Assembly (NCBI GenBank): GCA_026993045.1
Contig: JALWWR010000012.1
Location: 1 to 8,673 of the forward strand
Direction: 5' to 3'
Length of the DNA: 8,673 nt
From: Thermodesulfatator sp.
Lineage (GTDB): Bacteria > Desulfobacterota > Thermodesulfobacteria > Thermodesulfobacteriales > Thermodesulfobacteriaceae
The notes beneath the pieces were generated by a model. That model was not told where the DNA came from and made no database searches. It saw only the letters and a program-made list of their open reading frames with translations. Below are positions 1 to 5,762 of the stretch, one piece after another; the stretch's first letter is position 1, and every line of letters begins with the position of its first letter. The translations under genes were made by a program, and so were the position numbers.

Positions 1-357
1 CAAACCCGCTATGGGAAAAGGCTTTAAGGCCTCCGCCAGGCGGGGGAATTCCTCTTCCCTTTCGCCAAAGATATTAACGATCACTGGAGGGCCGTAAGCC
101 AAGAGCCGGGGAAGGATCTTTCGGCTAAAGAACTCTAGCCCGGGATTTTCGAGTCCAATGGAATTGATCAGACCGCAAGGGGTCTCAGAGAGGCGGGGAG
201 GGGGGTTCCCAAGCCGGGGTTCAAGGGAAAGCCCTTTGGTCACCAGGGCTCCCGCCGAAGAGAGGACCTCGGAAGGAAGGGTGTCCCCAAAACCCCAGGT
301 GCCCGAGGCCAGCATCAAAGGGTTTTCCAGCTCTAAGGAACCAAGTTTTACCCTCAG
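1..357 (-). CDS. pyrD: Dihydroorotate dehydrogenase, catalytic subunit (class 1B type), N-terminal 119 residues
   Basis: Oxidises dihydroorotate to orotate in pyrimidine synthesis, using FMN; the class 1B form passes electrons to PyrK, encoded just upstream. Translating the minus strand gives RVKLGSLELENPLMLASGT at residues 2-20, then TKGLS (40-44), NPPPRLSETP (51-60), NSIGLENPG (65-73) and VIVNIFGE (92-99), the usual FMN-side motifs of the family. The frame is open to base 1, so the C-terminal part, including the active-site base region, lies outside the window. There is no ATG, GTG or TTG between the upstream in-frame stop and conserved residue 14. The only sensible start is CTG at 357-355, six bases after a perfect AGGAGGT, overlapping the pyrK stop as CTGA. 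Identity is firm; the CTG start is inferred from position and could instead reflect a base error. Confidence 0.9.
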   Translation of the reverse strand, partial: MRVKLGSLELENPLMLASGTWGFGDTLPSEVLSSAGALVTKGLSLEPRLGNPPPRLSETPCGLINSIGLENPGLEFFSRKILPRLLAYGPPVIVNIFGEREEEFPRLAEALKPFPIAGL

Positions 358-1109
358 AGAGCTACCTCCTGGGCCAAAACCGCAGGCCCTTCTAGACAGA
401 CCTTCAAATACCCTCCCTTTCGCCGAGGCACCACGCAGCCCAGACAAAGGCCCCGACCACAGGCCATGAGAGTCTCTAAAGCTAGGTAAACCTCGAAGGA
501 CTTATCCTTAGCCCACTGGGTTAGAGCCTTTAACATTCCTCGCGGACCGCAGGCCAGCACTAAGGCCGGTTCCTCACGGGAAAGTTCTTCTTGCAGAAGA
601 TCGGTGACCAGACCTTTCCGGCCTAAAGACCCGTCTTCAGTGGCTAAGTGCAAAGAGGTCCAAGACTTAAAGCTCTCAAGCCGCAAAAGATCTTTCCTGG
701 AACGGGCCCCATAAAAGAGACGGGTCTTAAGACCGGCCTTCTGGAGCTCTTTAAGATAAAAGAGAAAAGGGGCTACCCCCACCCCTCCGGCCACCAACCA
801 CACCGGATCCTTTTCCGGTTTGGGAAAGGGTCTTCCCAAAGGACCTTCTAGCTCTAAGGTTTCCCCAGACCGCAGGCGGGAGAGGGCCCGGGTCCCAACC
901 CCCCGCCTCTGATAAAGGATCTCCAAAAAAGGGGAGGCGAGATCGTGAATAGAAAAAGGCCTGGGAAGCAAAGGGTCTTTCCCTTCCCAGGCCTTAAGTT
1001 TTACGAATTGACCAGGCTGGCCCTCAAAATCTAGATCTCCCACCTCCAGGACCAGCCGAAAATAATCCGGGGCAACTTCCTCCTGCTCTTTAACCTGTAC
1101 CCTGATCAC
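354..1109 (-). CDS. pyrK: Dihydroorotate dehydrogenase B electron-transfer subunit
   Basis: FAD and [2Fe-2S] protein of the ferredoxin reductase superfamily that carries electrons from PyrD to NAD+; cytoplasmic. The 251-aa product has the expected layout: an N-terminal FAD-binding barrel with RPFSI (50-54) and RGVGTRALSRL (69-79), an NAD-binding lobe with GGVGVAP (108-114) and the CGP motif (187-189), and a C-terminal iron-sulfur site with Cys217, Cys222, Cys225 and Cys238 in CGRGLCLGC...VC spacing. All four cluster ligands are present and length is normal. The start is GTG at 1109-1107, overlapping the stop of the upstream permease gene as GTGA. Its own ribosome site is weak, which suggests translational coupling. 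pyrD follows directly, the usual partner order reversed from the common pyrD-last-or-first variants being unremarkable. The unusual point is that permease genes precede it. Confidence 0.93.
   Translation of the reverse strand: MIRVQVKEQEEVAPDYFRLVLEVGDLDFEGQPGQFVKLKAWEGKDPLLPRPFSIHDLASPFLEILYQRRGVGTRALSRLRSGETLELEGPLGRPFPKPEKDPVWLVAGGVGVAPFLFYLKELQKAGLKTRLFYGARSRKDLLRLESFKSWTSLHLATEDGSLGRKGLVTDLLQEELSREEPALVLACGPRGMLKALTQWAKDKSFEVYLALETLMACGRGLCLGCVVPRRKGGYLKVCLEGPAVLAQEVAL
364..370 (-). promoter_or_regulatory. Shine-Dalgarno site deciding the pyrD CTG start
   Basis: Read on the minus strand this is AGGAGGT, a full match to the anti-Shine-Dalgarno consensus, inside the last codons of pyrK. 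Six bases separate it from CTG at 357-355, the best spacing available. No conventional start codon lies at a workable distance in the pyrD frame. Confidence 0.75.
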
Positions 1110-1630
1110 CAGCCCATTTTCTCAAGAAACACGATAAAGGCCAAGAGCAGAGCTGCAAAAATTACTCCCACCCCCAGCGGGGGTAAGTGTAAGAGCGCTG
1201 GGAGATGGATCTTCCCGTAATTCCCCACCGCCAGCAAGGTCTTCTTCCAAAAGGGATAGGTATGGGCGTAAGCCATGGCTCCCAACAATCCCCCCAAGAT
1301 CCCAAAGAGGGCGTCAAAGGAGCCTTCCCCTATAGCTCCGCCCATGGTTCCAGGGCAATAGCCCAACAGGGCCCAGCCTAGACCATAAATGATGCCCCCC
1401 ACCAAGTTGGCGGCCATGTGGGTGGGCTTTAAGTGGTAGGGAGCCAGCCCTAAAGTGGTAAAGAGCTGGATTCCGATCGCCCCAACTATTACCGCTGATA
1501 GCAAAAATTTAAGGACCGTAAGGTCCGTCAGGGTCAGGAGACCGGCGTGTTTTTCAAACCGTACAATCCGAGCGCGTTGAAAGATGTATCCCCAAAGGAT
1601 CCCGGTAACAAAACCCACTATTAACTCCAT
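1106..1630 (-). CDS. YeeE/YedE-type sulfur-compound permease, second half-protein
   Basis: Integral inner-membrane protein of the YeeE/YedE (Sulf_transp) family, members of which import thiosulfate or related sulfur compounds. At 174 aa it is about half the length of E. coli YeeE and is the partner of the half-protein encoded just upstream. Hydrophobic segments lie at about 2-17, 36-60, 74-92, 106-122 and 148-169. The family cysteine motif appears as GLGWALLGYCPGTMGG (83-98) with Cys92, the only cysteine in the protein. The ATG at 1630-1628 follows GGAGGT with five bases between, and that ribosome site overlaps the TAG of the upstream gene. Its own stop overlaps the pyrK start. The transported compound is inferred from the family (thiosulfate, polysulfide or another sulfur species) and cannot be read from the sequence. 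Confidence 0.85.
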   Translation of the reverse strand: MELIVGFVTGILWGYIFQRARIVRFEKHAGLLTLTDLTVLKFLLSAVIVGAIGIQLFTTLGLAPYHLKPTHMAANLVGGIIYGLGWALLGYCPGTMGGAIGEGSFDALFGILGGLLGAMAYAHTYPFWKKTLLAVGNYGKIHLPALLHLPPLGVGVIFAALLLAFIVFLEKMGW

Positions 1631-1633
1631 AGT

Positions 1634-2158
1634 CTACCTCCTGCGTCCATAAAGGATTAGGGCCAAAGGGATACCCCCGATAAAAAAGCCCGCCACCACG
1701 ATAAAGGCGCTCACGGCCAGCTGGCTCATCCCTGAAAGACCGTGACCGCTGGGACACCCGCCGGCTAGCCTAGCCCCGTAAATCAAGAGGAATCCTCCCA
1801 CAAAGGCCCCTAAGGCCCGCAGGGCTGGAGAATCCCCAAAACGTTCCCGCCAGACGCCTGGGACCCAGCGGGGATTAAACTCCCGGTTTCGAAGGGCCGC
1901 CCAAAAGGCCCCCAGCGGGACCCCCAACACCAGCATCACCTTCCAGTCGATGGCGGGTTTTTTCTTTTGATAGTAGGCATTTTGGGCCACGGTTTCCGGA
2001 GAAATAGCCTTTTCGATGAGGCCCGCAACCTTTACGTAAGCAGTGGAAGTCCCTAAATATCGGGGCTTTCCGAACCAATGATAGGTCACTAGCACGGAGG
2101 CTAGAAGCAACAGCCCGGTTAACACCCCACCCAGATAGGGAGACCAGCCGTTTTTCAT
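1634..2158 (-). CDS. YeeE/YedE-type sulfur-compound permease, first half-protein
   Basis: Membrane protein of the YeeE/YedE family, 174 aa from the ATG at 2158-2156. A GTG three bases upstream would add one residue, but the ATG is better spaced from the GGAGGAGG ribosome site, so I chose it. A first membrane helix (about 7-27) is followed by a polar loop of about 45 residues (WFGKPRYLG to KKKPAIDW), then helices at about 72-89, 112-130 and 146-169. The family motif reads GARLAGGCPSGHGLSGM, with the single cysteine at residue 135. Each half contributes one conserved cysteine, as expected if the two form one two-lobed transporter. The N-terminal cysteine found in full-length thiosulfate YeeE proteins is missing here. 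It is followed after 3 nt by the second half-gene. TusA- or DsrE-like partners, often found near such permeases, are not in the window. Confidence 0.85.
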   Translation of the reverse strand: MKNGWSPYLGGVLTGLLLLASVLVTYHWFGKPRYLGTSTAYVKVAGLIEKAISPETVAQNAYYQKKKPAIDWKVMLVLGVPLGAFWAALRNREFNPRWVPGVWRERFGDSPALRALGAFVGGFLLIYGARLAGGCPSGHGLSGMSQLAVSAFIVVAGFFIGGIPLALILYGRRR

Positions 2159-2181
2159 CACTTTCCTCCTCCAAGCAATTT

Positions 2182-2199
2182 AAGGGGCCGAAGCCCCTT
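2182..2199 (-). promoter_or_regulatory. Stable C(UUCG)G hairpin between the secreted-protein gene and the permease genes
   Basis: On the minus-strand transcript the sequence reads AAGGGGC-TTCG-GCCCCTT, a perfect 7-bp stem closed by a UUCG tetraloop, starting six bases after the TAG of the secreted-protein gene. It is followed by AAATTGC, not by a run of T, so it is not a typical terminator for this strand. It may protect the upstream message or partly separate expression of the two parts of the operon. Read on the plus strand the same stem is followed by GTTTTCT and looks terminator-like, but no plus-strand gene ends here. Confidence 0.6.
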
Positions 2200-2204
2200 G
2201 TTTT

Positions 2205-2951
2205 CTACTTTACAATAAGGGTGGTACGGTCCAGCCCAGTATTTCCAGTGAGCCGATCGTAGGCGTAGACTATAAACTCATAAACGCCTTTTTCCAGCTG
2301 GAGCTTGGCCGCAAAATGGTTGGTCTTGCCGGTAAAGGCTAGAGGTACAGTCTTCCAATATTGACCGCCTTTTTTCACCAAGGCGGCCACCTCGTAATTT
2401 TCCGGTTTCCAGAAAAAGCGGGGATCCACCGGACAGCCGCACATAGGCGTTACCGAAGCTCGGAGTTCCACCTCTGCCGGACCTTTCACCATGGTATGAG
2501 CCGAAGGCGATAGTACATCGACCACCAGCCCGGGCATCTCTAGCACTAATTCTTCGATGGGTTTCCCCGGTACCAACCAAGTGGTAACCGAAACCTCTTG
2601 CATGGCCTGGGGCTGAGCCAAAGGTCCCCGGGCCACGATCCGCACCTTTCGAGGTTCTTTAAGATCTAAGTTGGCCACAAACTTGGCCGTCTTCCCCACG
2701 ATGAGCTTGGTATAACGCTCTTTGGGAGTCTTCATAAGAAGCTTGGTATCTCCAGTGCTCCCCTGAGCCACCCCTTTAGCCAAGATCTCTCCAGTACAGG
2801 CATCCTGAATCAAAACCAAAACTCCTCCCATAGAAGTCCCGATAAACTTGGCGTCCCGGGCCTTAACCCCCACCACTACCTTGGTGGGCACGGCCCAAGC
2901 CATTGAGACCCCTAAAAACAGCGCCACCACTAATCCAATGATCTTTTTCAT
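2205..2951 (-). CDS. Secreted protein of unknown function with a CGCP motif
   Basis: I do not recognise a named family. The 248-aa product begins with a clear signal peptide: MKK, a hydrophobic core IIGLVVALFLGV, and a likely cut after AWA (residue 20), so it should be periplasmic or extracellular. The mature part is rich in short beta-type stretches, such as KVVVGVKA, TKLIVG, KVRIVARG, PAEVELRASV and GVYEFIVYAYD, which suggests one or more beta-sandwich domains. Mature cysteines are Cys52 and the pair in MCGCPVDPRFFWKPENYEV (CGCP at 171-174), a candidate metal- or sulfur-binding site or disulfide. The ATG at 2951 follows GGAGGT with six bases between. It precedes two sulfur permease halves on the same strand, so a role in presenting a sulfur compound to the transporter is possible but is inference from position only. 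Confidence 0.75.
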   Translation of the reverse strand: MKKIIGLVVALFLGVSMAWAVPTKVVVGVKARDAKFIGTSMGGVLVLIQDACTGEILAKGVAQGSTGDTKLLMKTPKERYTKLIVGKTAKFVANLDLKEPRKVRIVARGPLAQPQAMQEVSVTTWLVPGKPIEELVLEMPGLVVDVLSPSAHTMVKGPAEVELRASVTPMCGCPVDPRFFWKPENYEVAALVKKGGQYWKTVPLAFTGKTNHFAAKLQLEKGVYEFIVYAYDRLTGNTGLDRTTLIVK

Positions 2952-3008
2952 GGCTTTACCTCCTCACGTTTTTTGATTTTCTCTTCCAACCTCTTTTTTT
3001 CATACCTC

Positions 3009-3036
3009 ATGATAAGACCTTTAAGGGGATTAGCAA
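3009..3036 (-). promoter_or_regulatory. Candidate sigma70-type promoter for the secreted protein/permease/pyrKD operon
   Basis: On the minus strand, TTGCTA (3036-3031) and TATCAT (3014-3009) are separated by 16 bases. They match the -35 and -10 consensus at four and five of six positions. Transcription would begin near 3002, about 50 bases before the ATG at 2951. This is a pattern match in the only sizeable gap upstream of the operon. Confidence 0.35.
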
Positions 3037-3081
3037 CCCCAGGATGAACCTCTTGCCAAATGGCCAGAATTCGGCTAATCC
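3027..3081. repeat. Inverted repeat GGATTAGC / GCTAATCC in the divergent intergenic region
   Basis: The arms are 3027-3034 and 3074-3081, perfect over eight bases, with 39 bases between. The left arm overlaps the -35 box of the candidate minus promoter and the right arm overlaps the -10 of the candidate plus promoter, so an operator acting on both directions is conceivable. An eight-base inverted match in a region this size can also arise by chance. Confidence 0.3.
3053..3079 (+). promoter_or_regulatory. Weak candidate promoter for the H-like/fabD/oxidoreductase operon
   Basis: TTGCCA (3053-3058) is followed after 15 bases by GCTAAT (3074-3079), a short spacing and only a partial -10 match. 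Transcription would start around 3086, leaving a leader of about 30 bases with the AGGAGGT at 3103-3109. A promoter must lie in or near this gap, since the upstream genes run the other way, but this exact site is uncertain. Confidence 0.22.
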
Positions 3082-3114
3082 GAGGAGTAAACCCGCAATG
3101 CCAGGAGGTGATAA

Positions 3115-3558
3115 ATGGCCTTCCCTGAAGATCGGCTTTATTCTGAAGAACATCTGTGGGTAAAACAGGAGCGAGGTTCCAAGGCCGTGCTGGGTTTTTC
3201 TTCCTATGCCCCCCAACTTTACGGCGAAATCTTGGATCTGGAGCTTCCGGAGGAAGGAGACGAGCTGGAAAAAGGCGAGATCTTTGGCAGCGTGGAGACG
3301 GCTCGAGGAGTGGAAGAGTTGAGTTCGCCTGTCTCCGGAGAGGTCTTGGCTGTAAACGAGGAGATCCTGGAAGACCCGGAGATTATCAACAATGATCCTT
3401 ACGGTGACGGCTGGCTCCTTAAGGTGAGGCTTTCCGATCCCGAAGAGCTGGAAGAGTTGATGTCTGCAGACGAATACGAAGATTATTTGGAGGAAGAAGG
3501 GGAGGCCCCCTTTGAGGAGGAAGAGGAAGAAGAATTTTTCTTTGAAGAGGAGGAGTAG
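3115..3558 (+). CDS. Glycine-cleavage H-like protein lacking the lipoyl lysine, with a poly-glutamate tail
   Basis: The fold is that of GcvH, the lipoyl carrier of the glycine cleavage system: YSEEHLWV (9-16), YGEILDLELPEEGD (36-49), SSPVSGEVLAVNEEI (70-84) and NNDPYGDGWLLKVRLSDP (92-109) follow the family closely. However, where H proteins read E-S-V-K-A this one reads E-T-A-R-G, so the lysine that carries lipoate is Arg64, codon CGA. It therefore should not be lipoylated, and classical H-protein function is unlikely. After about residue 124 comes a tail made almost only of Glu and Phe (EAPFEEEEEEEFFFEEEE at 130-147), which normal H proteins lack. The ATG follows AGGAGGT by five bases. No glycine cleavage P or T gene is nearby; it heads the fabD/oxidoreductase operon with no gap to fabD. 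A structural or docking role is my inference. Confidence 0.85.
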   Translation: MAFPEDRLYSEEHLWVKQERGSKAVLGFSSYAPQLYGEILDLELPEEGDELEKGEIFGSVETARGVEELSSPVSGEVLAVNEEILEDPEIINNDPYGDGWLLKVRLSDPEELEELMSADEYEDYLEEEGEAPFEEEEEEEFFFEEEE

Positions 3559-4491
3559 GTGCTGGCGGTAGTCTTTCCGGGGCAGGGCTCCCAGTACGTA
3601 GGCATGGGTCGGGAGGTCTTGGAGCATTATCCCGAGGCGGAAGAGGTCTTCTCTTTAGCCGAAGAGACTACCGGCCTTCCGGTAAAGGCCCTCTGCTTGG
3701 AGGGCCCGGAGGAAGAACTCACCCGTACGGACCATCTTCAGGTGGCCCTCACGGCGGTCAACCTGGCGGTTTGGAAGGTTTTAGAAAAGGAAGGGCTGAG
3801 CCCGGCCTTTCTGGCGGGTCACAGTTTAGGGGAATTTAGCGCCCTAGCGGCCTCCGGGATCTGCAGCCTAGAGGACGTTTTCAGGCTGGTAAAGCGCCGG
3901 GGGGAACTGATGCATAAGGCCTCAGAGTACGCCCCAGGGGCCATGTACGCCGTCTTGGGACTTTCCCGAGAGACTTTAAAAGACCTCCTTTCTAAAATCG
4001 AGGGCCGCGTGTACTTGGCCAATCACAACAGCCCGGAGCAGATTGTTATCAGCGGGGAGGAGGAAGCCGCGGCTCAAGTTGCAGCCAAAGCCAAGGAGGC
4101 CGGGGCCCGGTTGGTCAAGCTCAAGGTCTCAGGGGCTTTCCATTCCCCCCTCATGGAACCAGCGGCCCGAGTCTTCGAAGAGTTGATCCAGAGCCTTCCC
4201 TTTTCCAGCCCTTCCATCCCGGTGGTCTTTAACGTCTCGGCGGTTCCGGAAAAAGACCCGGCCCGAATCAAGGACCTGGTAGCCCAGCAGATGCTCTCTC
4301 CAGTGCGCTGGGTGGAAAGCGTGGAGTATATGTATGAGGCTGGAGTAAGGCTCTGGGTGGAGGCCGGACCTAAAAAGGTCTTAAGTGGTTTGATTCGCAA
4401 GACTTTAGCCGGAAAAGAAGTGGAGGTCTGGCCTGTAGAAAAAGTGGCTGAGATCCAAGCCCTAAGTTCGAAGCTAAGAGGCCAAGCTTGA
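3559..4491 (+). CDS. fabD: Malonyl-CoA:ACP transacylase
   Basis: Moves the malonyl group from CoA to acyl carrier protein, supplying the extender unit of fatty acid synthesis; cytoplasmic. The 310-aa length is normal. Key residues are all present: FPGQGSQ (6-12) with the oxyanion Gln9, the nucleophile elbow GHSLGE (87-92) with Ser89, Arg114 that holds the malonyl carboxylate, and the catalytic His195 in GAFHSPLM, followed by QQMLSPVRW (243-251). The start is GTG at 3559, the base right after the stop of the H-like gene, and its ribosome site GGAGG lies within that gene's Glu codons. Its stop overlaps the TTG start of the ferredoxin subunit gene. fabD usually sits with fabH, fabG or acpP; here its partners are 2-oxoacid oxidoreductase genes, which suggests a link between acyl-CoA production and fatty acid synthesis. 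Confidence 0.95.
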   Translation: MLAVVFPGQGSQYVGMGREVLEHYPEAEEVFSLAEETTGLPVKALCLEGPEEELTRTDHLQVALTAVNLAVWKVLEKEGLSPAFLAGHSLGEFSALAASGICSLEDVFRLVKRRGELMHKASEYAPGAMYAVLGLSRETLKDLLSKIEGRVYLANHNSPEQIVISGEEEAAAQVAAKAKEAGARLVKLKVSGAFHSPLMEPAARVFEELIQSLPFSSPSIPVVFNVSAVPEKDPARIKDLVAQQMLSPVRWVESVEYMYEAGVRLWVEAGPKKVLSGLIRKTLAGKEVEVWPVEKVAEIQALSSKLRGQA

Positions 4492-4694
4492 GCTTGAAGG
4501 TCACGGTCTCTTTCCCTGAACGCTGTAAGGGTTGTGGTCTTTGTGTCCATTTTTGCCCCCAAAAGGTCCTAGTCTTGGGCCGGAAACGCAACCTTCAGGG
4601 CTACCGAATAGTGGAGGTCCAGGACCTTGAAGGCTGTAACGCCTGTGGCATCTGTTATCTTATGTGTCCAGACGTGGTGCTGGAGGTCAAATAA
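4488..4694 (+). CDS. 2-oxoacid:ferredoxin oxidoreductase, 2x[4Fe-4S] ferredoxin (delta) subunit
   Basis: A 68-aa ferredoxin-like subunit that takes electrons from the catalytic subunits and passes them to free ferredoxin. Two complete cluster motifs are visible: Cys13, Cys16, Cys19, Cys23-Pro and Cys50, Cys53, Cys56, Cys60-Pro, both of the CxxCxxCxxxCP type. Names in use are KorD, OorD or VorD. The start is TTG at 4488, placed six bases after AAGAGG and overlapping the fabD stop as TTGA. A second TTG six bases on would remove two residues. The alpha-subunit gene starts on the base after its stop. Its small size and position before the alpha gene match the four-subunit form of these enzymes. 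Confidence 0.93.
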   Translation: MSLKVTVSFPERCKGCGLCVHFCPQKVLVLGRKRNLQGYRIVEVQDLEGCNACGICYLMCPDVVLEVK

Positions 4695-5762
4695 GTGAAG
4701 CCCCTTTTAGTCAAAGGCTCGGAAGCCATTGCTCTGGGGGCCCTGGCCGCGGGTTGCCGCTGTTATTTTGGCTATCCCATCACCCCCCAGAACGAAATCC
4801 CGGAGCTCATGGCCCGGGAACTTCCCAAGCGAGGAGGGGTCTTTCTCCAGGCTGAAAGCGAGCTGGCGGCGGTGAACATGCTTCTGGGAGCGGCCTCCAC
4901 GGGCGTACGAGCCATGACTTCTTCTTCCAGCCCAGGAATCTCTCTCATGGCCGAGACCTTCTCCTACTTGGCGGCTTTAGAGCTTCCGGCGGTGGTGGTA
5001 AACGTCTCCCGGGGAGGGCCTGGGCTTGGAGGAATAGAGGCCTCTCAGGGAGACTACTTTCAAGCCACTAAAGGAGCTGGCCACGGGGATTACCATTTTC
5101 TGGTGCTTTCACCAGCCAGTATCCAGGAGGCCTACGAACTCACAGCTCGGGCCTTTGATCTGGCGGAAAAGTATCGCCAACCGGTGATGATCCTTACCGA
5201 CGCCCTTTTAGGGCAGATGAAAGAACCCCTCAAGGCCCGCAAGATAAAGCCTCGGACCTATCCTAAAGACTGGGCCTTGACCGGGGCCCGAGGCAGGCCT
5301 GGGCGGATCTTGCGTAGCCTTTATCTAGGGCCAGGGGAACTTCGGGCCCGAAACGAGCTTTTGCAGAAAAAATACCGGGCTATGCGACGGGAAGTGCGGG
5401 CGGAGGTCTTTGGCACCGAAGGGGCCCAACTTATCGTGTGCGCCTTTGGGTCTTTGACTCGGATTGTAAAAGAAGCGGTCCAGAAGGCCCGGGAAGAAGG
5501 CTACCCCGTGGGCTACCTACGGCCCATAACCCTCTTTCCTTTTCCAGAAAGATACTTCGCCCCCTTGGCCCGACCGGAGACTCGCTTTCTAGTGGTGGAA
5601 CTCAATTGTGGACAGATGGTGGAAGACGTAAAACTGGCGGTGTGCGGGAAGGCGGAGGTGGAGCTTTTGGCTTTTCCCCCTAGCGATTTGCCCACCCCGG
5701 AAGAAATCTATCAGAGGATCAAGAAATGCCTAAGAAAGCCCAGATCTTCCCTTCGGTCTTAA
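4695..5762 (+). CDS. vorB: 2-oxoacid:ferredoxin oxidoreductase alpha subunit, VorB/KorA type
   Basis: Part of the enzyme that converts a 2-oxoacid plus CoA to acyl-CoA and CO2 while reducing ferredoxin. The 355-aa product begins with the pyrimidine-binding domain: LVKGSEAIALGALAAGC (5-21), GYPITPQNEIPE (26-37), QAESELAAVNM (52-62), TSSSSPGISLMAE (75-87) and RGGPGLGG (106-113). A transketolase C-terminal-like domain follows from about residue 235. The sequence resembles the subunit usually named VorB (3-methyl-2-oxobutanoate specific in name), but 2-oxoglutarate enzymes of the Kor type are close relatives, so the substrate is not settled. The GTG start directly follows the ferredoxin-subunit stop and has GGAGGT seven bases upstream. 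The last 37 bases overlap the beta-subunit gene in another frame. Confidence 0.92.
   Translation: MKPLLVKGSEAIALGALAAGCRCYFGYPITPQNEIPELMARELPKRGGVFLQAESELAAVNMLLGAASTGVRAMTSSSSPGISLMAETFSYLAALELPAVVVNVSRGGPGLGGIEASQGDYFQATKGAGHGDYHFLVLSPASIQEAYELTARAFDLAEKYRQPVMILTDALLGQMKEPLKARKIKPRTYPKDWALTGARGRPGRILRSLYLGPGELRARNELLQKKYRAMRREVRAEVFGTEGAQLIVCAFGSLTRIVKEAVQKAREEGYPVGYLRPITLFPFPERYFAPLARPETRFLVVELNCGQMVEDVKLAVCGKAEVELLAFPPSDLPTPEEIYQRIKKCLRKPRSSLRS

Noticed and set aside
158..469. 103-codon open frame on the plus strand at the left edge
   Set aside because: It runs antisense to pyrD and pyrK, both firmly identified, and its product is Pro/Arg/Ser-rich without motifs.
1106..2161. Frameshifted full-length yeeE gene
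   Set aside because: The second half has its own ATG and a strong GGAGGT at proper spacing, and both halves are complete domains, so two genes are more likely than a broken one.
2182..2204. Rho-independent terminator for a plus-strand gene
   Set aside because: The stem and TTTT run fit, but no plus-strand gene lies upstream; the UUCG loop is formed in the minus-strand transcript, so I report it as a hairpin within that operon.
3007..3627. 206-codon open frame on the minus strand across the H-like gene
   Set aside because: It is antisense to the H-like gene and the start of fabD, is rich in Phe and Leu because it mirrors the Glu-rich tail, and has no recognisable motif. The plus-strand reading is clearly the gene.
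4074..4562. 162-codon open frame on the minus strand opposite fabD
   Set aside because: It is a mirror of fabD, whose catalytic motifs are complete, and its product is low-complexity Ser/Thr/Arg-rich with no domain.
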